Part shown: in pieces, positions 56,202 through 64,000 of the stretch | Position numbering within the stretch: the first letter of the stretch is position 1 | Layout of the letters: the number at the start of each line of letters is the position of its first letter | From: Ardenticatenales bacterium | Lineage (GTDB): Bacteria; Chloroflexota; Anaerolineae; Epilineales; Epilineaceae | Assembly (NCBI GenBank): GCA_020853525.1 | Contig: JADYYS010000039.1 | Coordinates: 1 to 64,000, forward strand | Length of the DNA: 64,000 nucleotides | Direction of reading: 5' to 3' | The notes under the pieces: generated by a model | Databases searched by the model: none | The model's input: only the letters and a program-made list of their open reading frames with translations | Told to the model about the DNA's origin: nothing | Position numbers and translations under genes: made by a program

Positions 56202-57057
56202 CCGTCGGCGCCGCCGCGTCACCCGGATCTGGCGCGCCAGGCGCGGCCAGGAAGCGCTGGCCGCCGCACCGCCGTCCCCCGCCGGCGCGGTGCCCCGCGT
56301 CCGCGCCCGCCACCGCGCCCGCACGCCCGACCTCGGCGCACCCTTCGCGGCGCTCCTCGGCAACCCGTCGCGCGTCGCCAGCCTGGCCTCGGTCATCGTT
56401 CTCGGGGCGATGCTGGTCCACATCTGGACCGGCCAGCGCTTCCGCGTGCACGGCGCCGTGGTCGTCGGCAACGAGCGACTGAAGAGCGCCGCGGTGTACG
56501 CGCAGTCCGGCATCGACGGGCGGCTGGCGCTGGCGATCGACGCCGACGCCGTGAAGGCCCGCCTCACCGCGCTGGCCGACATCCGGGACGCAACGCTCGA
56601 GGTTTCACTTCCGAACCGGGTGACGATCCACGTCGTCGAGACCGCACCGGCGCTGCTCTGGCAGAGCGGGGCGGCGGCGGTGGCGATCGACGAGGGTGGG
56701 CGGGCGATCCCGCTGCCGCCCGACGGCGCATGGGCGGCCGGGCTCGTCCGCGTCACGGACGCCAGCGGCCAGCCGCCGGCGATCGGGTCGCTCATCGGGG
56801 CCGGCACCGTCGCGGCGGCCAGGGCATATCAGGAACGCTTCGGCGCGCTGGAGTGGCGCGGACCGGCCGAAGGCTTCCGCGTCACGACCGAAGACGGCTG
56901 GGCGGTCGTCCTCGGGGCGGACGCCGGCCAGGCGGCGCTGCAGGCGGCCACGCTGCAGGCATTCCGGCGCGGGCTCGACACGCCGGCCGACGCGGTCGGC
57001 CTGGTTGACCTGCGCTTCCCTTCCCGACCGTACTACCGACTGCGGTCCGGACTGTGA
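56185..57057 (+). CDS. ftsQ: Cell division protein FtsQ
   Basis: 290 residues from the ATG at 56185 (GGAG six bases upstream), overlapping murC/B by 17 bases; another in-frame ATG at 56173 adds four residues. A very basic N-terminus (KLWSSRRRRRVTRIWRARRG) precedes one helix at about 70-85 (ASLASVIVLGAMLVHIW), then a POTRA domain (VHGAVVVGNERLKSAAVYAQSGIDG) and the FtsQ-type domain (PNRVTIHVVETAPALLW). Scaffolds the divisome. It ends four bases past the GTG from which FtsA could alternatively start. Confidence 0.88.
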   Translation: MKLWSSRRRRRVTRIWRARRGQEALAAAPPSPAGAVPRVRARHRARTPDLGAPFAALLGNPSRVASLASVIVLGAMLVHIWTGQRFRVHGAVVVGNERLKSAAVYAQSGIDGRLALAIDADAVKARLTALADIRDATLEVSLPNRVTIHVVETAPALLWQSGAAAVAIDEGGRAIPLPPDGAWAAGLVRVTDASGQPPAIGSLIGAGTVAAARAYQERFGALEWRGPAEGFRVTTEDGWAVVLGADAGQAALQAATLQAFRRGLDTPADAVGLVDLRFPSRPYYRLRSGL

Positions 57058-57083
57058 CGACACGCACCAAAGGACCGAACCGC

Positions 57084-58328
57084 ATGATCATCGGCATCGA
57101 TATCGGATCGCACAAGATCGTCGCGCTCATGGGCGAGGGCCTGCCCGGCGGCGGCGTGCGCGTCGTCGGAGCCGGACACGCGCCGGCCGAGGGCATCCGG
57201 GCCGGGGAGGTCGTGAGCGTCGAGGACGCCGCGGGGGCGATCGGGGCGTGCGTCGAGCGGGCCGAGCGGCTCGCGGGGGACACGTTCGACAGCGCGATGA
57301 TCGGCGTGACCGGCGCGCACGTGGTGGGCACCGCCAACCGCGCGGCCGTGCCGTGCGGCCGGCGCCCGCGGCCGATGGACGCCACCGACGTCGAGCGCGT
57401 GCTCGAGGTGGCCGGCACCGTGCCGGTCGAGCCCGAGCGCGAGGTGCTGCACGTCCTGCCCCGAAGCTATCGACTGGACGGCGGCAGCGCCGTGGACTCG
57501 CCGATCGGCATGGAAGGTTTTCGGCTGGAGGCCGAGGTCCACATCGTCACCGGCAGCCTCGGCGCGTTCAACACGGTGCGCCGCTGCCTCAAGCTGGCCG
57601 ACATCGACCGCTACCGGATCGTGATGAGCACGCTGGCGGCGGCCGAGGCCACGGTCACGCCCGACGAGCGCGAGCTGGGGGTCGTCGTCGTTGACCTCGG
57701 GCACGCGCTGACGGGCATCGCGTGCTTCGCGGACGGGGCGATCGTTCACACCGCCACGCTCAAGATCGGCGGGAAGCACTTGACGAACGACCTGGCCGTT
57801 CTCTTCCAGACACCGTTCGACCAGGCCGAGCGCCTGAAGAAGACGCACGGCCACGTCCTGCCCGAGCACGACGACGACCGGGCGGAGGTCGACATCGTGC
57901 CGTTCGGCGAGGAGCAGGTGCGCAGCGTCCGGCGGCGCGACGTCAGCCGCGTGCTGGCGGCCCGGGCGGACGAGATGGCGTCCATGATCCTCGCGGAGAT
58001 CGAACGTGCCGGATTCGGCGACCACCCGCCGGCCGGCGTCGTGCTGGTGGGCGGCGGCACGGAGCTCAAGGGCCTGCCGCACCGGCTGCAGGAGAGCTGG
58101 CGTGTGCCGGTCCGTGTCGGCCGGCCGACGCAGGTGGCGGGGCTGACGAACGCCGCCAAGAGCCCCGACCACGCCGCGGCGGTCGGCCTGCTGATGTGGG
58201 CGGTGCGCGGCGTGCCGGACGCCGCCGTGCCCAACGTGTCCACGAACGGCCACGCGGTGCCGCTCGGCGGCATGTTCGGCTGGATGCGCGAGACGCTCCT
58301 GCCGCGCCGGGACGGGAGGCGCGGATGA
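57084..58328 (+). CDS. ftsA: Cell division protein FtsA
   Basis: 414 residues from the ATG at 57084 (AAGGA ten bases upstream); a GTG at 57054 would add ten residues and overlap ftsQ. Actin-like ATPase: GIDIGSHKIVALM, the SHS2/1C subdomain (MIGVTGAHV...VLHVLPRSYRLDG), VVVDLGHALTGIACF and VLVGGGTELKGL. The tail GGMFGWMRETLLPRR is the amphipathic membrane-targeting helix. It anchors FtsZ filaments. A 10-bp repeat array separates it from ftsZ. Confidence 0.95.
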   Translation: MIIGIDIGSHKIVALMGEGLPGGGVRVVGAGHAPAEGIRAGEVVSVEDAAGAIGACVERAERLAGDTFDSAMIGVTGAHVVGTANRAAVPCGRRPRPMDATDVERVLEVAGTVPVEPEREVLHVLPRSYRLDGGSAVDSPIGMEGFRLEAEVHIVTGSLGAFNTVRRCLKLADIDRYRIVMSTLAAAEATVTPDERELGVVVVDLGHALTGIACFADGAIVHTATLKIGGKHLTNDLAVLFQTPFDQAERLKKTHGHVLPEHDDDRAEVDIVPFGEEQVRSVRRRDVSRVLAARADEMASMILAEIERAGFGDHPPAGVVLVGGGTELKGLPHRLQESWRVPVRVGRPTQVAGLTNAAKSPDHAAAVGLLMWAVRGVPDAAVPNVSTNGHAVPLGGMFGWMRETLLPRRDGRRG

Positions 58329-58408
58329 AGTCCCGAAAGGAGTGGCCTCCTCCTTGAACGCCGAACCGTCACCCGCCGGCCGCCGCGCCGGCACGCCACC
58401 CTCCATCC

Positions 58409-58468
58409 GATTCGATCTGATCCGACCCGATCCGACCTGATCCAACCCGATCCAACCCGATCCAACCG
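58409..58468. repeat. Six 10-bp tandem repeats between ftsA and ftsZ
   Basis: A degenerate first unit (GATTCGATCT, 58409) then GATCCGACCC (58419), GATCCGACCT (58429), GATCCAACCC (58439), GATCCAACCC (58449) and GATCCAACCG (58459). The 10-bp period matches one helical turn, so a protein could bind all copies on one face. It lies 58 bases before the ftsZ start. Confidence 0.7.
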
Positions 58469-58525
58469 CGCGGTCTCCGCGCTCGAAACCACGAACCGTT
58501 TGACCCACCAACCCGGAGGTACCCC

Positions 58526-59647
58526 ATGAACCCGCACCACTACACGAATCTGCACGAGAACCTGGCCACGATCAAGGTCGTCGGCGTCGGCGGCGGCGGA
58601 TCGAACGCCGTCAACCGGATGATCGAGGAAGGACTGACCGGCGTCGACTTCGTCACCGTCAACACGGATGCCCAGGCGCTCCAGTTGTCCCGCGCCGACG
58701 CGCGGCTGCAGATCGGCACGAAGCTCACGAAGGGTCTCGGCGCCGGCGGCCGCGCCGAGGTCGGCGAGCGGGCGGCCGAAGAGAGCCGCGAGGACCTCGA
58801 GGAGGCGGTCAAGGGCGCCGACATGGTCTTCGTCACGGCCGGCATGGGCGGTGGGACCGGCACCGGCGCCGCGCCCGTCGTCGCCCAGATCGCCCGCGAC
58901 GCCGGCGCGTTGACGATCGGCGTCGTGACGCGCCCGTTCATCTTCGAGGGCACGCCGCGGTCGCGCTCGGCTGAGACCGGGCTCGAGCGGATGGCGGAGG
59001 CCGTCGACACGCTGATCATCATCCCGAACGACCGGCTGATGTCGCTCAACGACGGCCGCCTGACGTTCCACGACGCGTTCCGCGCCGCCGACGAAGTGCT
59101 TCACCAGGGCATCCAGGGGATCTCGGAGCTGATCACCGTGCCCGGCCTGATCAACCTGGACTTCGCCGACGTCCGCTCGATCATGAGCGGCGGCGGCGCG
59201 GCGCTGATGAGCGTCGGGCGCGCCAAGGGCGAGCGGCGGGCGGTCGAGTCGGCCGAGCGCGCGATCCAGAGCCCGCTCCTCGACATCACGATCGACGGCG
59301 CGACCGGCGTGCTGTTCAACGTGACGGGCGGGATGAACATGACGCTGACCGAGGTGAACGACGCGGCGGAGGTCATCGGCCGCCATCTGGACGCGAACGC
59401 GAACATCATCTTCGGCGCGGTGCTCGACCCGACGATGGACGAAGAGCTCAGGATCACCGTGATCGCTACCGGCTTCCAGGCGAACGCACGCGTCGAAGGT
59501 CGGCCGACGCCGTCCAACGTGATCGACCTCTCGCACCGCCGCCCGGTGACGCGCACGGTCGAGTCCTCGCTCCAGCGCGGACTGCCGGCCGGCGCATCCG
59601 ACATCGATATCCCGGCGTTCCTCCGTCGCCAGTCGACCGGGGGCTGA
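58526..59647 (+). CDS. ftsZ: Cell division protein FtsZ
   Basis: 373 residues, preceded by GGAGGTACCCC. Tubulin-like GTPase: [17 protein letters not shown], signature GGGTGTG at 108-114, T7 loop [11 protein letters not shown]. The short C-terminal linker ends in [11 protein letters not shown], the conserved tail binding FtsA. Forms the Z ring. A hairpin terminator follows at 59690. Confidence 0.97.
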   Translation: MNPHHYTNLHENLATIKVVGVGGGGSNAVNRMIEEGLTGVDFVTVNTDAQALQLSRADARLQIGTKLTKGLGAGGRAEVGERAAEESREDLEEAVKGADMVFVTAGMGGGTGTGAAPVVAQIARDAGALTIGVVTRPFIFEGTPRSRSAETGLERMAEAVDTLIIIPNDRLMSLNDGRLTFHDAFRAADEVLHQGIQGISELITVPGLINLDFADVRSIMSGGGAALMSVGRAKGERRAVESAERAIQSPLLDITIDGATGVLFNVTGGMNMTLTEVNDAAEVIGRHLDANANIIFGAVLDPTMDEELRITVIATGFQANARVEGRPTPSNVIDLSHRRPVTRTVESSLQRGLPAGASDIDIPAFLRRQSTGG

Positions 59648-59689
59648 TCGACGCTTCCACCCCCACGCGGCCGCGCCCTTCGGGGTGTG

Positions 59690-59722
59690 CGAGGGCGATC
59701 GGGCATGTCCCGGTCGCCCTCG
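59690..59722 (+). terminator. Hairpin after ftsZ
   Basis: A 14-bp stem, CGAGGGCGATCGGG (59690-59703) with CCCGGTCGCCCTCG (59709-59722), one G-U pair, five-base loop. Followed by TGCGTTAATG, a weak T tract. Probably ends the division operon. Confidence 0.6.
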
Positions 59723-59754
59723 TGCGTTAATGGGTCGATTCGCCGGGAGACCGG

Positions 59755-59783
59755 TTGCGACGCGTTTCGCCGGGTGGTACAAT
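59755..59783 (+). promoter_or_regulatory. Candidate promoter of nrdR-nrdJ
   Basis: TTGCGA (59755-59760), 17-bp spacer, TACAAT (59778-59783). The predicted leader to nrdR is about 140 bases. Just past the -10 lies CACC-CAGATAC-GGTG (59796-59810), an inverted repeat at a position suited to NrdR autoregulation, although it does not match the published NrdR box well. Confidence 0.6.
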
Positions 59784-59930
59784 CGCTCCCGGATACACCC
59801 AGATACGGTGGTCCCACGGCCGGATCGCGACGACATCTAGCGTCGGCGGCTGTTTTGCGCCAAAGTCGTCGCAAAGCTGTCGCATGGCACGCGGATCCCT
59901 TTCGATTCCCGTTGCGCCTCGGAGCATACG

Positions 59931-60422
59931 ATGAAGTGCCCGTACTGCCAGGCCGACAGCCACGTCGTCGACACGCGCGAGGTGGCCAGCACGATCCGGC
60001 GGCGCCGCGAGTGCGACGGCTGCCGGCAGCGCTTCACGACCTACGAGCAGCTCTCCTCGACGAACCTGCAGGTGGTCAAGCGGGATCGGCGGCGCGAGGG
60101 CTACAGCCAGGACAAGCTCCTCACGAGCATTCAGATCGCGTGCGCCAAGCGGCCGATCAGCACGGACGTCGTGAACGACGTGCTGCGAACGGTGGAGAGC
60201 GAGCTCTACCGCCAGGGGCGCAGCGAGATCGACAGCCAGCTGATCGGCGACCTCGTGATCGCCCAGCTGCGTCTGCTGGACGACGTGGCCTATGTTCGCT
60301 TCGCCTCGGTCTACCGCCGGTTCACCGACCTGGACGGTCTGGTCGATGAGATCGAGCGGTTGCGAGACCAGAAGCAGCGCGACGAGGAAGACAAGCGCCA
60401 GATGCGCTTGATCGAGGTGTAG
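59931..60422 (+). CDS. nrdR: Transcriptional repressor NrdR
   Basis: 163 residues. Zinc ribbon with Cys3, Cys6, Cys28 and Cys31 (KCPYC...CDGC), then an ATP-cone domain at about 45-135 (QVVKRDRRREGYSQDKLLTSIQIACAKRPIS). It senses ATP/dATP and represses ribonucleotide reductase genes. Three bases before nrdJ, so it is co-transcribed with its target. Confidence 0.96.
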   Translation: MKCPYCQADSHVVDTREVASTIRRRRECDGCRQRFTTYEQLSSTNLQVVKRDRRREGYSQDKLLTSIQIACAKRPISTDVVNDVLRTVESELYRQGRSEIDSQLIGDLVIAQLRLLDDVAYVRFASVYRRFTDLDGLVDEIERLRDQKQRDEEDKRQMRLIEV

Positions 60423-60425
60423 CCG

Positions 60426-63218
60426 ATGAGCAAGATCGCATGGCCGGCCCCCGCCGCCGAGGGCGCACGCCCCTCCGCCGCGGCCGACGCCGCCCCTTCC
60501 GTTTCCGCTCCGCCCGACGACGGACCGCGCCCGATCGAGCGCGACGGCGTACCGGCGCAGCTCGGACGCCGTGTGGCCGAGGGCGACCTCAACGCGCTCG
60601 GTGAACTCGGCGAGCGGATCTTCCTCGACCGGTACGCCCTCAAGGACATGGACAAGGCCCACCTCTCCGTCGGCGACACCGTCGTCGTGTGCGTGGACAC
60701 CGCGACGGGGCAGCGGGAGATCGGCGTCGTCACCGCGGTCGGTGGCGGCCACGCGACGGTGGCGCTGGACGGCGGCGAGGCGGTCGATCGGGCGCTCGAG
60801 CACATCGACCGGCCGATCGAGCTTCACCCGGACGAGATGCATGCCCGTGTCGCCCGCGGGATCGCGGCCATCGAGGCGCCCGCCGATCGGGAGGCGTGGA
60901 CGGCGCGCTTCGAGTGGTTGCTCGGCGGGTGGCGGTTCGTGCCCGGCGGGCGGATCCTGTCGGCGGCCGGCACGGACCAGAACCTGACGTTCTACAACTG
61001 TTATGTCATCCCCAGCCCGCGCGACAGCCGCGACGGGATCTTCACGACGCTGGCGCACATGGCCGAGATCATGTCGCGCGGCGGCGGCGTCGGGATCAAC
61101 CTGAGCTCGCTCCGTCCGCGCTACGCCTACGTGCGCGGCGTGAACGGCCGCTCGAGCGGCGCCGTGTCGTGGGGCTCGGTCTACAGTTTCGTTACCGGCC
61201 TGATCGAGCAGGGAGGCAGCCGCCGCGGCGCGCTGATGCTCATCCTGAACATCTGGCACCCGGACGTGGCGGAGTTCATCGAAGCCAAGCGGACGATGGG
61301 CCGGATCACGAACGCGAACATCTCGGTGGGCATCACGGACGACTTCATGGCCGCCGTTCAGGCCGACGGCGACTGGGATCTGGTGTTCCCGGACACGAAC
61401 GCGCCCGCGTACGACACGGCGTGGGATGGCGACCTGGCCGCGTGGCGCGCCGCCGGGCATCCGGTCATCACGCACAAGACCGTGCGGGCACGCGAGCTCT
61501 GGGACACGATCATCGAGAGCGCGTGGGCCAGCGCCGAGCCGGGGGTGTGGTTCAGCGAGCGATCGAACCGGATGTCGAACTCGGGGTACTTCGCGCCGCT
61601 GATCTGCACGAATCCGTGCGGCGAACAGCCGCTCGCGGCCTGGTCCGTCTGCAACCTCGGCGCCCTCAACCTCGCCCGCTTCCACACCCCCGTCGGCGAG
61701 GTCGACTGGCCGGCGCTCGGCCAGGGCGTGCGCTACGCCGTGCGGTTCCTGGACGACGTGATCGACGCCACGCCCTACCACTTTGCCGAGAACGAGGCCC
61801 AGCAGAAGTCGGAACGGCGCGTCGGGCTCGGGACGATGGGGTTGGCCGAGCTGATGGTGCGCTGCGGCGTTCGCTACGGCAGCGCCGAGGGCAACGCGTT
61901 CTGCGACGGCTTGTTCGCGTTCATCGCCCGCGAGGCCTACCTGGCATCCAGCGACATCGCCGCCGAGAAGGGCAGCTTCCCGCAGTTCGACGCCGAGCCA
62001 CTGCTCCAAAGCGGCTATATGCAGGGCATGCCAGACGACGTGCGCGACGCCGTGCGCGCCAAAGGGCTGCGCAACGTCACGCTCCTGACCCAGGCGCCGA
62101 CGGGCACGACCGGCACGATGGTGAACACGAGCACCGGTATCGAGCCGTTCTTCAGCTGGTCCTTCTACCGCAAGAGCCGGCTGGGGTGGCACGAGGAGAC
62201 CGTGGCGGTCGTGAACGAGTGGCGCGCCGCGCACCCCGACGCGGTCGTACTGCCCGCGCACTTCGTGACCGCGATGGACCTGACGCCGCTCGAACATGTC
62301 GGGGCGCAGGCCGCCATCCAACGCTGGATCGACTCGGCGATCTCCAAGACCTGCAACGTTCCGGCCGAGTACACGATCGATCAGACGCGGACGCTGTACG
62401 AGGAGATGTACCGCCTCGGGTGCAAGGGCGGCACGATCTACCGTGACGGGTCGCGCAACGAGCAGGTGCTGCACCGCAAGGACGAGGATGCCACCACCGA
62501 CGACAACGCCGACGCCGTGGGGGCACGGCGTGCCGCGCCCCCACGCGACGGGGAAGGTGGAGTCGATCCGGCAGGGGACGGCGACGCGGGCCATGTCGGC
62601 GCAGCTGCGTCGGTGCGCACGTGGCCGACGGCCGACGCGATCCGGCGGCGACCGCGCCAGACCGTTGGGCGGACGGTGCGGGTGAACACGCCGTTCGGCA
62701 AGGCGTATGTCACGGTGAACCTGGCCGAGGAGAACGAGCCGTTCGAGGTCTTCGTGAACGTCGGCAAGGCGGGCAGCGATCTGGCGGCGGATGCCGAGGC
62801 GATGGGGCGGCTGATCAGCCTGCTGCTGCGGATGCCCAGCCGCCTCCGACCGAGCGAGCGCCTCCGGCTCGTCGTCGACGAGCTAGAGGGGATCGGCGGC
62901 AGCCGGCACGTGGGGTTCGGACCGGACCGTGTCCGGTCGATCCCGGACGGCATCGCCAGCGCGCTGCGCGACGCGGCGGCAGGCGACGGCGGCGCGGAGG
63001 CCGTCCAGCCGGGGCTGTTCCCGGCGTCCGCCGAGGGCGCAACGGACAGCGGAAGCGTTCGGGGACCGAGCGGCGGTGTTCCGGGCGGCCACGGCGACGT
63101 CACGGACCACGCACCGCACATGCCGGGCGGCGACCTCTGCCCATCGTGCCACTTCGCCACATTCGTTCACGTCGAGGGGTGTCAGAAATGCTTCACGTGC
63201 GGCTACTCCGAGTGCTGA
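60426..63218 (+). CDS. nrdJ: Adenosylcobalamin-dependent (class II) ribonucleotide reductase
   Basis: 930 residues. Reduces ribonucleotides using a B12-generated thiyl radical. The catalytic N-x-C-x-E motif is Asn396, Cys398 and Glu400 (CTNPCGEQPL); the redox cysteines are in FYNCYVIPS and the C-terminal region. A small insert domain at about 75-130 (GDTVVVCVDTATGQREIGVV) follows FLDRYALKDMDK. A TSCPD-type domain is at about 745-850, and the C-terminus is a zinc ribbon (CPSC...CQKCFTCGYSEC). An in-frame palindromic insertion lies in the linker at residues about 698-706. The N-terminal 35 residues are Ala/Pro-rich. No ATP cone is evident. Confidence 0.95.
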   Translation: MSKIAWPAPAAEGARPSAAADAAPSVSAPPDDGPRPIERDGVPAQLGRRVAEGDLNALGELGERIFLDRYALKDMDKAHLSVGDTVVVCVDTATGQREIGVVTAVGGGHATVALDGGEAVDRALEHIDRPIELHPDEMHARVARGIAAIEAPADREAWTARFEWLLGGWRFVPGGRILSAAGTDQNLTFYNCYVIPSPRDSRDGIFTTLAHMAEIMSRGGGVGINLSSLRPRYAYVRGVNGRSSGAVSWGSVYSFVTGLIEQGGSRRGALMLILNIWHPDVAEFIEAKRTMGRITNANISVGITDDFMAAVQADGDWDLVFPDTNAPAYDTAWDGDLAAWRAAGHPVITHKTVRARELWDTIIESAWASAEPGVWFSERSNRMSNSGYFAPLICTNPCGEQPLAAWSVCNLGALNLARFHTPVGEVDWPALGQGVRYAVRFLDDVIDATPYHFAENEAQQKSERRVGLGTMGLAELMVRCGVRYGSAEGNAFCDGLFAFIAREAYLASSDIAAEKGSFPQFDAEPLLQSGYMQGMPDDVRDAVRAKGLRNVTLLTQAPTGTTGTMVNTSTGIEPFFSWSFYRKSRLGWHEETVAVVNEWRAAHPDAVVLPAHFVTAMDLTPLEHVGAQAAIQRWIDSAISKTCNVPAEYTIDQTRTLYEEMYRLGCKGGTIYRDGSRNEQVLHRKDEDATTDDNADAVGARRAAPPRDGEGGVDPAGDGDAGHVGAAASVRTWPTADAIRRRPRQTVGRTVRVNTPFGKAYVTVNLAEENEPFEVFVNVGKAGSDLAADAEAMGRLISLLLRMPSRLRPSERLRLVVDELEGIGGSRHVGFGPDRVRSIPDGIASALRDAAAGDGGAEAVQPGLFPASAEGATDSGSVRGPSGGVPGGHGDVTDHAPHMPGGDLCPSCHFATFVHVEGCQKCFTCGYSEC
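62517..62544. mobile_element. Palindromic mini-element copy inside the nrdJ coding region
   Basis: 28 bp, GTGGGGGCACGGCG followed by TGCCGCGCCCCCAC, a near-perfect palindrome with two mismatched pairs. It belongs to the same sequence type as the element at 43435-43512 (GT-G-GGGGCACGGC-TGCCG-GCCCC-AC). It is read through in frame and encodes VGARRAAPP in the linker between the catalytic barrel and the TSCPD domain. Confidence 0.55.
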
Positions 63219-63246
63219 ACCCGGCACCCCTTCGACGCCTGCCGCG

Positions 63247-64000
63247 ATGACCGCCCGGCCGCCCCTCGAGATCGAAGCCAAGTTCACCCTCGAGGCGCCC
63301 GAGGTCGGCGACGCGCTGGCCGAGGCGGTCACGCTGGGCGACGACATCGCGCTCGGCGTCGTCACGGAGAAGGTGGACCAGGACGACTACGCCGACACGG
63401 ACGACCTGGCGCTGCTGCGCGCCGGCTGGGCGCTGCGGCACCGCACGCGGTTCATCACCGGCGCCGAGGGCTGGCCGTCCGTCAAGCATGTGGTGACGCT
63501 CAAGCAGCTCGCCGGCGCCGCCACGCTCCGGGACGGGGTCCACGTCCGCGCCGAGCACGAAGGGCCGGTCGTCGGCCCGCCGTTCGACACCGCCGGGTGG
63601 CCGGACGACGTTCGGCTGGCCGCGGAAGCGGCGATCGGCGGGGTGGTGCCGCCGCTGGCGGAGCTCTTCACGCTGGCCCAGCGCCGGCGTGTCCGGGCGG
63701 TGACGCTGGACGGCGCGACGGTCGGCGAGCTTTCGATCGATGCCGTGCGGCTTCACCTGCCCGGCGACATCCGCCGCGGCGCGGACGCGATCGCCAGCTT
63801 CGACGAGGTCGAGGTCGAGCTCGTATCGGGCGCGACGATGGCCGACCTGGCGCGCGTCGTGCCGGCGCTGTCGGCGGCGAGCGGCGGGCGGGCGGCCGTG
63901 GGCGGCAAGTTCGATCGCGCGGTCGAGCTGCTGGCGGCGGCGCCCGCCGTCGCGACGCTTCCGTCGGACGCGCGCGCGCGTCTGGCCCGCGCGCTGTCGA
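63247..64000 (+). CDS. CYTH-domain protein (3' end cut by window)
   Basis: The frame is open from the ATG at 63247 to the window end, 251 codons. LEIEAKFTLEAP carries the CYTH ExExK signature (EIEAK). Further acidic/basic alternation (ALRHRTR, SVKHVVTLKQLAG, SFDEVEVELVSGAT, GKFDRAVELL) follows the triphosphate tunnel pattern. CYTH enzymes hydrolyse triphosphates or make cAMP or thiamine triphosphate derivatives; many bacterial ones are fused to a CHAD domain, and the sequence ends where such a domain might begin. It lies 28 bases after nrdJ. Confidence 0.8.
   Translation, partial: MTARPPLEIEAKFTLEAPEVGDALAEAVTLGDDIALGVVTEKVDQDDYADTDDLALLRAGWALRHRTRFITGAEGWPSVKHVVTLKQLAGAATLRDGVHVRAEHEGPVVGPPFDTAGWPDDVRLAAEAAIGGVVPPLAELFTLAQRRRVRAVTLDGATVGELSIDAVRLHLPGDIRRGADAIASFDEVEVELVSGATMADLARVVPALSAASGGRAAVGGKFDRAVELLAAAPAVATLPSDARARLARALS

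Noticed and set aside
59784-59930. Cobalamin riboswitch controlling the B12-dependent reductase
   Set aside because: No B12-box or long conserved aptamer in the 140-base leader, and only three bases separate nrdR and nrdJ.
60642-60830. Intein in nrdJ
   Set aside because: The insert after FLDRYALKDMDK is about 55 residues with no splice-junction Cys/Ser or HN motif; it looks like a small beta domain found in other class II reductases.

Overview
The window is strongly GC-rich, dense and uses many GTG starts with ATGA/GTGA stop-start overlaps. It fits a member of the Chloroflexota (inference). The evidence is a set of secreted proteins with Thr-Pro-rich linkers and a terminal (V/I)(Y/W)LP-x-x-x-R-like motif, a class II (B12-dependent) ribonucleotide reductase next to nrdR, and a division cluster running mraZ to ftsZ. 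There are no rRNA, tRNA, phage, transposase or CRISPR features. The window cuts a gene at each end: a secreted beta-helix protein at base 1 and a CYTH-domain protein at base 64000.

Region 1 (1-9.2 kb, minus strand) is mostly secretome: a Gly-rich beta-helix/DUF11 protein, a second beta-helix protein, a DNRLRE-type protein and a CAP-dockerin protein, interrupted by a radical SAM-HhH protein. Region 2 (9.2-23.2 kb) is housekeeping: gcvP, a LOG-family protein, a kelch protein, rpmG, a moaB-type gene, rpmB, a PH-domain protein, the SRP RNA, a YabE-like 3D-domain protein followed by rsmA, and a membrane-anchored beta-propeller protein. An apparent unannotated small RNA with its own promoter and terminator lies on the minus strand next to the SRP RNA.

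Region 3 (23.2-36.1 kb, almost all minus strand) holds lipA-PHP-tsaD as an overlapping operon, a C39-like protein on the plus strand, an MBL hydrolase-moaD-moaE set, an endonuclease IV-like gene, citrate synthase, sdhCDAB and an O-methyltransferase. Citrate synthase and succinate dehydrogenase form a TCA-cycle block. Region 4 (36.2-43.4 kb, plus) is ettA followed by three secreted propeller or repeat proteins.

Region 5 (43.8-64 kb) starts with divergent ssb and mraZ. It continues as one long plus-strand division and cell-wall block: mraZ, rsmH, ftsL-like, ftsI, mraY, a MurD C-terminal-domain remnant, ftsW, murG, two unrecognised membrane proteins, a murC-murB fusion, ftsQ, ftsA and ftsZ. nrdR, nrdJ and a CYTH gene follow. 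Complete murD, murE and murF are absent from the cluster. At the place where murD normally sits there is a 177-residue protein that aligns only with the third domain of MurD and has lost the catalytic residues of that domain. This is the most unusual feature of the window. Palindromic mini-elements of three types are scattered through the spacers, and one appears to have inserted in frame inside nrdJ.
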